Part shown: piece after piece, positions 42,573-52,361 of the stretch
Numbering within the stretch: the stretch's first letter is position 1
Layout of the letters: each line of letters opens with the position of its first letter
NCBI GenBank assembly: GCA_961205875.1
Contig: OY540817.1
Coordinates: 5,243,001-5,307,000, forward strand
Direction: 5' to 3'
Length of the DNA stretch: 64,000 nucleotides
DNA from: Sialis fuliginosa
Taxonomy: Eukaryota; Arthropoda; Insecta; Megaloptera; Sialidae
Notes under the pieces: model-generated
Seen by the model: the letters and a program-made list of their open reading frames with translations, nothing else
The model's database searches: none
What the model was told of the DNA's origin: nothing
Made by a program: the position numbers and the translations under genes

Positions 42573-43125
42573 GCACATCTTACAAAAACAAAAAAAAAGT
42601 ATTCCCATACCCCCTAGAAAAAAATCGCTGCGAAAGGGATAACGGAGCACAGTATTGCGGAGCACACTGGTAACAAATACATTTCGTTCTGAGATAAAAA
42701 CCAACCATAACTAGCACATCTTACAAAAACAAAAAAAAAGTACTCCCATGCCCCCTAGAAAAAAATCGACGCAAAAGGGTTGACGGAGCACACTGGTAAC
42801 AAATACATTTCGTTCTTGAGATAAAAACCAACCATAACTAGCACATCTTACAAAAACAAAAAAAAAAGTATTCCCATGCTCCCTAGAAAAAAATTGTCGC
42901 GAAAGGGTTGACGGAGCACATTTTTCCGGAGCGCACTGGTAACAAATACATTTCGTTCTTGAGATAAAAAACAACCATAACTAGTACATCTTAATAATAA
43001 ATATTCCCATACCACCTAGAAAAACATCGTCGCGAAAGGGTTAACGGAGCACACTTTTCCGGAGCGCACTGGTAACAAATATATATTTTTGTCTGACAAT
43101 GAGATAAAAACCAACCAACTAGCAT
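42573..43125. repeat. Tandem repeat, 4 x ~127-143 bp
   Basis: The unit starting GCACATCTTACAAAAACAAA begins at 42573, 42714, 42841 and (as GTACATCTTA) 42984. Each carries TATTCCCAT, GCGAAAGGG, GGAGCACA, CTGGTAACAAATACATTTCG and GATAAAAACCAACCA. Spacing varies because of a GGAGC block present only in some copies. The minus-strand frames here are products of the repeat. Confidence 0.92.
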
Positions 43126-43330
43126 GATTTCTTTTCGATCCGGCTCCGTTCGTTTGTCTGAAATGATGCAGTTAATATGAGCGGCGTTGCACAGACGATT
43201 GCAAGCGCAGATTGCCCGCGCGATCGGTGTTACATATATACCTGTGTGTCGTCTGTTCCGCCGGAGTTTTGGCGCGCGATAACCGGCGGCTGACATTAGG
43301 CATTGGCCGTGAGGTGAATTCACATGAGCC
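43126..43330. other. GC-rich island
   Basis: GATTGCCCGCGCGATCGG, CCGCCGGAGTTTTGGCGCGCG and ATAACCGGCGGC make this far more GC-rich than its surroundings. It is followed by a short TTG trinucleotide run at 43372-43389. No gene recognised. Could be regulatory. Confidence 0.4.
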
Positions 43331-43837
43331 TGTCCTTATCTTTGACCTTCACCCCTCATGCGGGTAAACTTGCGTTGTTGTTGTTGTTGATTCGTTATCA
43401 AATATGCCGAAAACAAAGTGTTTTCTTGTTTTATGCGTTTTTTAAAACGTATGTGGAATAAGATGTTTTCAAATTTATTTGCACGTTTAGGTTTCAAGCT
43501 TATGTCAACTTATTAACAAGGGAACCTTTTCAAGTAATAAACTCGTATCGAATTCAAATTTTGTATATAGTTAGAGGGGATCAAGGGTAGTAAGAAAAAA
43601 TTATTTTAGCTGCGATAAAACGGTTTAATTATGAAAATGTGCAAAATAATCGTATATTTCAAATAACTCTGAAACTAATTAAGATTTAAAAAAATCTATA
43701 ATACAAAATTTTCATGATTTTTTATACTCTTTCAAATGGCAACAGTCGAAATACGAAAACGAGAAACAGTACATCCCCACCTCCCACCCACCCCATTATT
43801 TTTTAAGATTTTTTTTCTATACAATAGTAATTCAAAT
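43331..43837. other. AT-rich stretch, no gene
   Basis: Nothing recognisable apart from the TTG run at its left and a CCCACCTCCCACCCACCCC tract near 43777. Confidence 0.45.
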
Positions 43838-44711
43838 GATGAAAGGAACAAATTCGTTTAAAATTCAGGTAATTATTTTGTACAAAAACGCTCGGACACA
43901 TCGATTAGTATTTTTAATTGCGGATTTTTTGAAATAAAAAAATTTATACAGGGTGTCTGAAGAAGAACATTTATACAGACATTCAGTCATTATTGTTTTT
44001 CTTTAATAGAACACCCAATATATTATGCCATTTTCGAATTGTGAGGTGTATTTTGAATATTTTTTATATAACATACCATATCTCTAAAATCAGCGGTTTT
44101 CGGAATAATGACGTTTGAAAATTGACATTTTGAAATACACACAAGTCAAATAGAATGTTTAAATTGAACAAATACACCTTGAACTTTTTTTTAAAAGCCA
44201 ATAAAAACAACCTGGTATTGCAAAAAAAAATGAAAAAAAAGAAAAAGGAAAAAAAAGAAAAAGGAAAAAAAAGAAAAAGAAAAAAAAAGAAAAAGAAAAA
44301 AAAAACAGAAAAAAAAGTTCAATGTTTTTTTTTGCCATACCAGGATGTTTTTGTTGGCTTTTAAAAAAATGTTCAAGGTGTATTTATTCAATTTAAACAT
44401 TTTATTTGACTTGTGTGTAATTCAAAATGATAATTTTCAAACGTCATTATTCCGAAAACAGCTGATTTTAGAGATATGGTATGTTTTACAAAAAGTGTTC
44501 AGAATATACAATTCAAAAATGGCATAATATATAGGGTGTTCCATTAAAAAAAATCAATGATGACTGTATATATACATATGTTCTTCTTGAGACACCATGT
44601 TTACAATTTTCTTATGTCAAAAAATCCGCAACTAAAAATTCTAATCGACGTATCCGAGCTTTTTTGCACAAAATAATTACCTGAATTTTAAACGAATTTG
44701 TTCCTTTCGTC
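43838..44711. mobile_element. Large palindromic element, ~390-bp arms, purine loop
   Basis: The left arm (43838-44230) and right arm (44325-44711) are reverse complements along almost their whole length: GATGAAAGGAACAAATTCG at the left edge mirrors CGAATTTGTTCCTTTCGTC at the right edge, and AAATACACCTTGAAC, AATGACGTTTGAAAA and AGATATGGTATG words mirror internally. The loop (44231-44324) is nearly all A and G on the plus strand (AAAAAGGA-type units). The same open frame beginning M-F-K-L-N-K-Y-T-L-N appears on both strands, a by-product of the palindrome. Motifs like ACAGGGTGTCTG (43953) and TAGGGTGTTCCA (44532) inside the arms resemble ends of smaller MITEs. No target duplication was seen. 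Confidence 0.93.
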
Positions 44712-46087
44712 AATAATACATATTTAACCCTTTCAGCGCCACATTTTTTTTTATTTCAAAAAATATATACATAATTTTTTATTATGTTAGTCATAAGAAC
44801 GAAAGCAATTCTACGAAAAATATCTGCTTTGGTACCCACGGGACTTTCTTATATCCTGACAGTGAACAGTATACGTGATTCTTAATTTATTAATACACAT
44901 TTCTGACAAACTAATAAAAGATAAAAAAAAATGAATGGCACATAAAGTATAGATAATATTATTCTCTACTATGTACAGCACTTACAGACCGACAAACAGA
45001 CACACAGACATCATGGCGAAAATAGTCATAATGGATTCAGGTGATGATGCCAGTAACAAAGTATCACTGAAATTATGATTTTAAATAATGAAATAAGTTA
45101 AAAAGATTCTAAAATATGATTTTTGTTAAAATAAAAACGCAAAATACAGCAATCCGCCATGTTTGATAAAACACTAGTCAGAGTAGATGACGTCACGGCT
45201 ACGTAAACGTAATTTTGTTTCATTTATATCTGCACTGTTTATAAATTATTTTGTGGTTTTAAATTATCAATTTGCTCAGTTTTGTATTACCAAAAGTAAA
45301 ACCGAGAAACAATAACGATTGAACAAGGATTTATTATAGTTGACAAGGAGTTAAAAATGCGCCATGACACTTGCGAACGTTTTGGCGTCAAATTCAAAAT
45401 TAGTTTTAAAAGGGTCAATTTTTGTGATTAAACCTTTATTTTCTGCAGAAATAAGCATTTTTTTGGAAATAAGAGACACGTAAGATCATCATAAAATAGT
45501 TTTTAAAAATTAGGCATCATGCCTATTCCATCAAAATCCGGATTTCGAAAAAAATCGGCTTAACAATACTTTACTTATGTATTATGTATATTCCATATAT
45601 GTACATAGATATATGTACATAAGAAAGTAAAAACTTTTTTTAAAAGCAATGTTTACCTAAACAATTTTTTATCCTGGCTCTTAACTGCTCCACGCGTAAC
45701 GTTAGAACAAAATAATGGTATAAATTGTGTATATTTTGACATAATATGTAAATAAGTAAAAGTAAGAAAATCACATTAATTCTGAATTGAAAAGTATTAT
45801 ATACTTACCGGAGTATATTTATCAAACTGTTAAACTATGTAATTTAAAACAATATAAGAATAATTATGCAGATAAAAAAACAAACAGTAGGAATGTTTCT
45901 ACACAAAACCCCAGGCAATGTTTGCAGTCACGGAGCAATAACTTAGGTGTAAGACTTTGACATTTCAAAAGATCGTTTACATTTCGATTTGTATATATAC
46001 AGACTCAATAATGTATTTATACTATCTTAATACAATATACACATGTACATATTAAGACATACATGTAAACATTAAACCGAGGAAACA
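44712..46087. other. AT-rich stretch, no gene
   Basis: Featureless apart from an AGACATCATGGCGAAAATAG word (45006) shared in part with 9755, likely the tail of a dispersed repeat, and a GATGACGTCACGGC word at 45187. Confidence 0.45.
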
Positions 46088-46560
46088 TGCACAGTGCTTC
46101 CTCGTGCTAAATTCACCAAAGGTAGTTAATTATTGAACAATTTAAATAAAAACCGATAATGTTTAGATAAATTGCCTGCAATTGATTTAATTTTTATACA
46201 ATTTTACTAAAAAATATTAGTTCGAAATTTTTCTTAAAACGCACCTGCTTATTTTTTCGTATATTTTTAATTTTTTGACAATTTCAATCTAAATCTAAAT
46301 TTATGCAAACGTCAAAATGACATTTAATATGTCCAAGCAAATATCAATTTAGAAAAACAAAACACGATTTCAAAAAAAATAAATTGAGATAAATCTTTGT
46401 AAGGGAATATTTTACAACAAACGTTGTAGACCCATATTATAAAAAATTTAATGCTATACAAAAAATTTTCTATAAAATTTTCGCGTAACATGTGTCGTTT
46501 TTGAGATATCTTGAAAAAAAAATATTTTGAGAACACCCCTTCCCCTTACACACGATTTTG
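46088..46560 (+). repeat. GCTTCCTCG dispersed repeat, long copy
   Basis: TGCACAGTGCTTCCTCGTGC, then blocks such as AGTTCGAAATTTTTC, AATTGAGATAAATCTTTGTA, GTTGTAGACCCATATTATAA and AACATGTGTCGTTTTTGAG. An inverted copy with the same order lies at 49685-50082, and a short piece at 25960. Together with the right-hand copy it brackets a 4-kb segment. Confidence 0.8.
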
Positions 46561-46564
46561 ATGA

Positions 46565-46700
46565 TTTTGAAATGGGACCTGACAGAGTTAGCGATTTTTT
46601 GTTTTGAAATAAATATAGTACGGACTCCTTTTTTACTAAAACTTCTCGCTATTTTGTCTGTACAACTTTTTATGTAGGGTAGAAATGCTTGGCCCAATAT
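46565..46700 (-). pseudogene. Penelope-like element, linker segment (inverted)
   Basis: The minus-strand frame covering 46760-46470 has, between about 46691 and 46577, Q-A-F-L-P-Y-I-K, then D-K-I-A-R, then V-R-T-I-F. P-Y-I-K followed by D-K-I and T-I-F is the conserved linker between the reverse transcriptase and the GIY-YIG endonuclease in Penelope-like retroelements. The remainder of the frame toward 46470 is not recognisable. It reads away from the GIY-YIG piece on the other strand, so the two were not contiguous in this orientation in an intact element. Confidence 0.7.
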
Positions 46701-46935
46701 TTCTTGAGAAGCTGTAATTGTGGTAGTGTGTATATACATAGGATAGACCGGCAGATCCATAAAAACAAGAACTAATCAACATATAAGAGATATGAAGAAC
46801 CAGCACATCGCCAAGTTAGCAGTAGCTGAACACTCGATGCTACAAGGGCATATCATATAGTAGACATCAATAAGCCCGGTTTGATAAATTTTGGCCTAGG
46901 CTCTACAGAGAAGCCATAGAAATAATAAAATATAA
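46699..46935 (+). pseudogene. Penelope-like element, GIY-YIG endonuclease, broken
   Basis: The plus strand from 46699 reads S-C-N-C-G-S-V-Y-I, then after a one-base insertion I-G-(stop)-T-G-R-S-I-K-T-R, then L-A-V-A-E-H, and in another frame W-P-R-L-Y-R-E-A-I-E-I. C-x-C-G-x-V-Y-I-G, T-G-R-S-I, A-V-A-E-H and R-L-x-R-E-A-I-E-I occur in this order in the GIY-YIG domain of Penelope-like elements, where it nicks target DNA. At least one frameshift and several stops are present, so it is inactive. The reverse transcriptase is not seen nearby. Confidence 0.8.
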
Positions 46936-47094
46936 TAATAAAAAATAAAATAAAGCTCAAAAAATATCAAACGTGTCAAATTAATTAAGACAAATGTTGA
47001 CAAAAAACATCGTACGATAAAATTTGGTATATGTCGCTTATTATTTGGTTTCATTCGAATATAGATATTTGATTTGAAATCAGTTAGCTACTTT
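46936..47094. other. Short AT-rich spacer
   Basis: No feature seen between the Penelope remnant and the GC-rich island. Confidence 0.4.
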
Positions 47095-47325
47095 GCTATG
47101 TTCGGTTTGTAATAACACGTTTAAAAAACACACCATCCACAGGCGATGCGTTAGAACAATGCGGCGTGCCACACATCGAGAAAAGAACCATCGCAGCAGC
47201 CGGGCGGGATGAACAATGGCTGCATAAAATATACTGGGCTATTCCACCTGGTGGCAACACGACTGTACGCGGAATGCGATCTATCTCTCTTTGTGTGTGT
47301 GTGTGCATGCGCGTGTGTGATGACA
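47095..47325. other. GC-rich island with (TG)n run
   Basis: CGATGCGTTAGAACAATGCG, CATCGCAGCAGCCGGGCGGG and CCACCTGGTGGCAACACG, then a TG run at 47291-47306. A minus frame of 76 codons is unrecognised. The large foldback begins about 20 bp to the right. Confidence 0.4.
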
Positions 47326-47344
47326 TGTAGGTATATTAAATTAA

Positions 47345-48145
47345 AAAAAAATTGATTAAAAATCGATATTTTTTAAGGTATACTTTTTTGTCGAATTTTA
47401 AAGTTTTATATTTACTAAGGTGTTTATTTTTATTTTTTATATTTTTTTTTTCGGTCCCGCAGGCCTATGTTTTAGCTTTGGATCAAAAGTTAATTGTCCC
47501 AAAATTTCACTCATAGATCAAACCTGTGGACGGCGTAAACCGAGTCTTTTTCCTATTTGATTAACATGGGAAAAATTACTTTTTTACTTACGCGTGAATA
47601 TCTCGTTGAAAAATTTTTTTTTTGAAAATTTCTCAGGGGAATATTTTGTAAAGAATTAAGTGCTAAATTCATAAATCCAATAAATTTTAAGAAATGTTTG
47701 TTTAAAAATTATCATAAATAATGGATTTTACTTTTTATGATAATGTTTCAATGAATATATCCTTAAATATTCGATCTATGAATTGAGCACTTGTGATCTT
47801 TTTTGTAATAAATTTAATTCTCTATGATATGCTGCTGTAAGAAATTAATATAAATAAATTTTTCAACGGGATATTAACACATAAATAAAAAAAAAGTAAT
47901 TTTTCCCATGTTAATCAAATGGGAAAACGACTCGGTTTGCACCGTTACAGGTTTGATCTATGAGTCTGAAATTTTGGGACAATTAACATTTGATCCAAAG
48001 CTAAAACATAGGTCTGCGGGACCAAAAAATAAAAATAAAAAAAACACCCTAATATTTACATGTTATTTATTTATTTCAAATCCGCCAATTAAAATCAATT
48101 CCGACAACGGTCTTAAAAAATACGGCCATTTTTAATCGAATTTCT
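47345..48145. mobile_element. Large foldback element, ~250-bp arms
   Basis: The ends pair as TTGATTAAAAATCGATATTT on the left with the complement of AAATACGGCCATTTTTAATCG on the right. Inside, GGTCCCGCAGGCCTATGTTT, AAAATTTCACTCATAGATCA, CGAGTCTTTTTCC and TTAACATGGGAAAAATTAC mirror in the right half at 47880-48030. The outermost 60 bp match less well. A 75-codon frame at 47908-48135 is arm sequence. The phrase AAATCCGCCAATTAAAAT is shared with the foldback at 24140. Confidence 0.85.
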
Positions 48146-48187
48146 GAAAAAAAATATATTTTTTTTTACTCACTATAGGCACTTTAG

Positions 48188-48400
48188 GCTCAAGGTATGT
48201 AAAGTACAAGGTAGCCTCAGTAGCTCGGCGCGAGAGAAGGAAATACGTCATCTAGAGTGCCCAAATTTTGATAAGGGGAATGATGTGCCCATTCATAACA
48301 ACTATTGTAACTCAGTGCGAGAAAAAGAAAATACGTCATCTGGGGTGCCCAAGTGGATTTGTCAAAAGCTACTGAGGCAACCTTACTTTAGGCTTAAAGA
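48188..48400. mobile_element. Short MITE, CAAGGTAGCCTCAGTAGCT ends
   Basis: The left ACAAGGTAGCCTCAGTAGCT and right AGCTACTGAGGCAACCTTAC are inverted. Within it GAAATACGTCATCT and AAATACGTCATCTGG form a direct repeat. The end sequence and the CGCGAGA/CGTCA content resemble the foldback at 55935-56424, so they may be distant relatives. Confidence 0.75.
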
Positions 48401-49489
48401 AGGGTGGAGGTAAAACTATCAATTATTATTATTTTTTCAGCCACTATCTGGTTTAATTTCAATTAACAATGATCACATGTTCTAATTAACATTAAAAAAA
48501 AAACTTTATTAAATAATCTTTAAAAAGTTACGTACGTGATTCAAACTAAACATATCAAAACAGACTTAAGTCAGCCGTGCTTATTTCATTTTATAATTGT
48601 AATTTAACTGCAATAACAGATCGATTACTATATTTTCATACTGAGGCTATTCTCGGAACGGAAGCTACACTAATCAAAATAAGCGTTACAAAAAATTTTG
48701 TATCACCACAATGACACATTGAAATCAGTAGCGTACGTGTAAACAAATAAATTATATTTGTTAAAAAAAGTTAATCCACCTGTTATGTTGAAATTTGGCC
48801 CGGTCATTGACTATGACTTTTAAGACAAAGTTTATGCTTAGAAACCCAGCAAGGATTGTCACATATTTATTATAAGAATAGTTAATTTCATGTTTTTTTA
48901 AATTAATTGATATCAGACTTTTGGACATTTATTCGATTATAAATAGTTTCGCTCTGTTCGTCCGTCCGTCTATATATATTTATACCGATTAAGATGGAAT
49001 TTGGTTTACGGACGTACATTGATAACCCAAAAACAGAAATGATATTAAAAACAAAATTTTTTTTGGACCCTCTTCCCAAAGACTAAAAAGTATATTCAAA
49101 CTTTTTTTCGCTTATCTCATTGAATCTTTAGGTCTCCTTAAATGCAACAAAAATGTTAAATTAGCTTCAGTCACGATATATGTTTTTCAATGTCGTTATC
49201 AGAGTGTCCCACCCTCTTATTTCTAAACTATCGATTTAAAATATCTGAAAAAATTCTAAAATGTAGCTTTTAATTAATACTTTCAATGAAAATTATAACG
49301 AACACTGTAGCAAAAATAGTTTATGAAAATTTTTGAAATAACTCTTTATAAATCGTGAATAACTTCGGAACCCTATTATGTGCGTGCCCAACACGCACTT
49401 GGCATTATGTATATTATCATTAAGTAAAATAATGTATAATGGCAAATTCACTTAACCTAAAAGTGTCATTTTTTAATAAAAAAAAACTT
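48401..49489. other. AT-rich stretch, no gene
   Basis: No supported feature. Short TATATA and CCGTCCGTC runs near 48955-48980 only. Confidence 0.45.
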
Positions 49490-49660
49490 ATTAAATTGCT
49501 TTCTCGCAAAATCAAAGAGAAATTTTGTGATCGTTTTAGATTGAGACAAAAAAAGTGTTCTCCGATTTCAAAATTTTAAATTGTTCACGTCAAGACAAAC
49601 ACTTTTCGTGCCGTGTCTGTCTGTCTGTCCGCTGAATCCTTGTCAGATGCATAACTCATG
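49490..49660 (-). repeat. Single copy related to the 0.5-1.9 kb tandem unit
   Basis: Reverse complement contains ACAAGGATTCAGCGGACAG, ACAGACAGACAC, ACGAAAAGTGTTTGTC and AAAATTTTGAAATCGGAG, the order seen in the tandem array at 541-1904. Confidence 0.65.
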
Positions 49661-49684
49661 AACCACTGAACCGATATTATTGAA

Positions 49685-50082
49685 ACGGATGGATCTGTCT
49701 TTAGGACGGCCCCATTTCAAAATATTAATTTTTTCAAGATATCTCAAGAACGACACATGTTATGTGAAAATTTTATAGAATATTTTTTGTAGAGCATTAA
49801 ATTTCTTATGATATGGGTCTACAACGTTTGTTGTAATATATTCCCTTACAAAGATTTATCTCAATTTATTTTGAAAAATCGTGTTTTGTTTTTTAAATTT
49901 GATTTAGATTGAAATTGTCAAAAAATTAAAAATATACGAAAAAATAATCAGAAATTTCGAACTAAATTTTTTTAGTAAAATTGTATAAAAATTAAATGGT
50001 TAACCAATTCTAAGTAATTTATCAGAGCATCGGTTTTTTTTAAATTGTTCAATGTGAATTTAGAACGAGGAAGCACTGTGCA
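49685..50082 (-). repeat. GCTTCCTCG dispersed repeat, inverted copy
   Basis: Reverse complement of 46088-46560: TCAAGATATCTCAAGAACGAC, ATGGGTCTACAACGTTTG, TTACAAAGATTTATCTCAAT, and CGAGGAAGCACTGTGCA at the right edge. Similarity is high but with several indels. Confidence 0.8.
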
Positions 50083-50619
50083 ATTTACTTAACAGATGTT
50101 GTTTTTGACGGTATATATTATTTTTATGGACTTATAACATGAGATTTAAATTAAAAGATATACGCTACTGTGTCCAGGTAAAATCTAGTCATACCCAATT
50201 TGATTGCGTGGGTCAGAGGAATTGTAACCATCATAAAACCAATTTTAAATGAGAATTGTAATCAAATAAAAGGATTCAGGAAAATTATCACACCTGATCA
50301 ACTGAAATTGAGTTTGTGGTTTGAAGTGATATTTATTTTACAATGTTAAAAAAAATCAAAAAACAAGGTACATTTAATAAGATGATTGGTTAGGTCAGAA
50401 GTACATTTCATGCTTACTGGAATAAATATAATAAACAGACAGGCAGACAGTTACTTTCGCATTTATATGGATGTAAAAAAATTTTGGTAGTAATTCGGAA
50501 AATTTGTATTTATTAATAAATAACAAGTAGCTCGACCGCTACTTCACCCGTGTTTTATTATTTTTTATGAACACTTACGTAATACCTATATAATTTATAA
50601 TGTTATTCTGGAACATATA
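50083..50619. other. Mixed repeat debris
   Basis: AACAGACAGGCAGACAGTTA followed by CTTTCGCATTTATATGG at 50433-50468 is a short remnant of the Helitron-like family (5' end, minus orientation). GTAGCTCGACCGCTACTTCA near 50529 may be the 3' end of a related element. No gene. Confidence 0.45.
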
Positions 50620-51055
50620 GAGTAGGGTCTCTTTTTACACGGTAGATACGTTCCACAGCGTATAAAAAATTGTAAAATTAGGGATACATTACATAATTTT
50701 TTAAATCCGCGTTAAACCAAATCAATAGGCCGAAAATCGCGTAAATTGTTTTCTGAAAATTGACGAAAATAAGATTGTTAAAAGGATAGTTTGAAAATTT
50801 GAAAGAAATTGACGTGAAACTTAAAATAAAATAAGTTTGTTTTTAAATTTTATTTATTTAATTTTATTGAAAAGTTGCAAATTTTTTTATAATTTTTATC
50901 ATCACTATCTGAAATTACAACTCGACACCGTTGGTAAATTGGTGCGAAATTTTAACAAAATGTTTACATATTTAAATTTCTTGAAATGTGGAATCCTTTA
51001 ATTTGCAAGAAAATCGCACCGCGTAACTCAAATTCGTGTAAAGAGAGACCCTACT
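50620..51055. mobile_element. CAGTAGGG-ended MITE family 4, TA-flanked
   Basis: Left GAGTAGGGTCTCTTTTTACACG and right complement CAGTAGGGTCTCTCTTTACACG form the inverted repeat, with TA at 50618-50619 and 51056-51057. It is 436 bp, non-coding. Related to 40496-40975. The TA target suggests Tc1/mariner mobilisation. Confidence 0.88.
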
Positions 51056-51155
51056 GTAATTACTTATATTTATACATTGTTTTTATCATAATTATCTAAG
51101 AAATGTGGGGGTGGGGTAGGGGCTTGTACGGTTTTTTGTATGGTCTAAAACTATA

Positions 51156-51673
51156 CAGTAGGGTGGAGTGATTTTTTTTCAAATCTTCAAAAAGCTATAC
51201 GCGCAAAATTTGCATTTGTATATCTTTAAAACATCTACCAAAGGAATTTCATCATTCTGAGGTACCTAAATGATTTTCTTTATTAAAAAAAAACATAAAA
51301 TTTTGGGTATTATATCTCGGTATTGGGGTAAGATATTTAAATGCGTAAAAGTTTAAATTCAGTACCTTTAAAATTATATATAACGATTGATTAATGATTA
51401 ACTATAAAAAATTTTACAATTACATATTATTTTAAAGACTTTGGATTGCTCTTTAATTTAAATTATTGCGCATTCAATTATCTTTCCCCGTTCCCGAGAT
51501 ATAATGTCCAAAAATTTATGTTTTTTTCTAATAAAGAAAGTAATTTAGGAACCTCAGGATGATATCCAATTACAAATTCCTTTGGTAGGTGTTTTAAGGA
51601 TATACAAATGCAAATTTTGCATACATAACGTTTCGATGATTTGAAAACAAAATTTTGTCACTTCACCCTACTG
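51156..51673. mobile_element. CAGTAGGGTGGAGTGA MITE, long arms, TA-flanked
   Basis: The left CAGTAGGGTGGAGTGATTTT and right complement CAGTAGGGTGAAGTGACAAA begin arms of almost 200 bp that share TGCATTTGTATATC, ACCAAAGGAATTT and AATGATTTTCTTTATTA. TA lies outside both ends (51154-51155 and 51674-51675). It is 518 bp. The terminal CAGTAGGG is shared with family 4, but the interior is different. Confidence 0.9.
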
Positions 51674-51937
51674 TAAAGGTTTGATTTTCAATTTTCACAT
51701 CTGCACAAATAACAGTGTATCCAATACCAACTAGATATGTACAAACACATTACACATCATACAAGGTACATGGATCACGTTGATTTGCGGTTAGGCTTCG
51801 ATCGCGCTACCTGTTAGCCGCATCCTGTGTCGTTGTGTGAAATGATCAGTAATGTAAAATGTATATCGGCTGCATTCAGACTAATCGCTGTCTACACTTG
51901 TTTCGTGTCTAATAGAATATGTTTAATGGTATATAGA
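51674..51937. other. Unassigned segment, slightly GC-richer
   Basis: Contains GGCTTCGATCGCGCTACCTG at about 51795. No gene recognised; the 80-codon frame at 51827-52069 runs into the MITE. Confidence 0.4.
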
Positions 51938-52349
51938 CATAGAGCGTGGACCGCGCATCTGAGTCTAATGTCCGGTATTATAAACGAGTTAACAAAATTT
52001 ACTAGCTTGCATGCACTTTTAAATGGGGTATCAAATTTATATGACAGTTCTCTTAGAGTTTTTAACTGATAGTTGCATGCGCAGTAAGTTGGTTTTTACC
52101 ATTTTTATTCACCGTTAGTTGTTAGTTTATCTGTTAAAAACTCCAAGAGAACTGCCATATAAGTTAGATACCCCATTTGAATGTGATTGCAAGCTAGCAA
52201 AGTTAGTTCCTTTATAATAGCAAAGATAAGTTTATATTTATGTATAAAAAAGATAGAGTATTGGTTGGGTTCTATCTCTATCTTCACTTATATGAACCAA
52301 ATTTGACACATTTCGATAATACAGAATATGCAGTCCATGGTCTCTATGT
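51938..52349. mobile_element. ACATAGAGCGTGGACC MITE hosting a nested foldback
   Basis: Left ACATAGAGCGTGGACCGC and right complement ACATAGAGACCATGGACTGC form the inverted repeat. Flanks TTTAATGG and TTTAATCG are a possible imperfect 8-bp duplication if the end is placed a few bases further out. The same end occurs alone near 476, 36928 and 40440. The right part (52245-52300) has the TTGGTTGGGTTCTATCTC block of the 0.5-1.9 kb array, so that array likely derives from this family. Confidence 0.75.
51968..52222. mobile_element. Foldback MITE, ATGTCCGGTATTATAAA ends, nested copy
   Basis: ATGTCCGGTATTATAAACGAG on the left, with complementary arms ending TTAGTTCCTTTATAATAGC on the right. The right terminus has lost CCGGACAT. 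It lies inside the MITE 51938-52349. Sister copy at 39756-40068. Confidence 0.8.
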
Positions 52350-52361
52350 TTAATCGGGAGC

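Noticed and set aside
44155..44400. Lys-rich open frames on both strands with the same N-terminus
   Set aside because: The identical starts come from the palindrome arms and the Lys or Phe runs from the purine loop. This is not a gene.
47244..47255. CCACCTGGTGGC as an insulator (CTCF-like) site
   Set aside because: It misses a key core base of the usual motif, and a single palindromic 12-mer is weak evidence.
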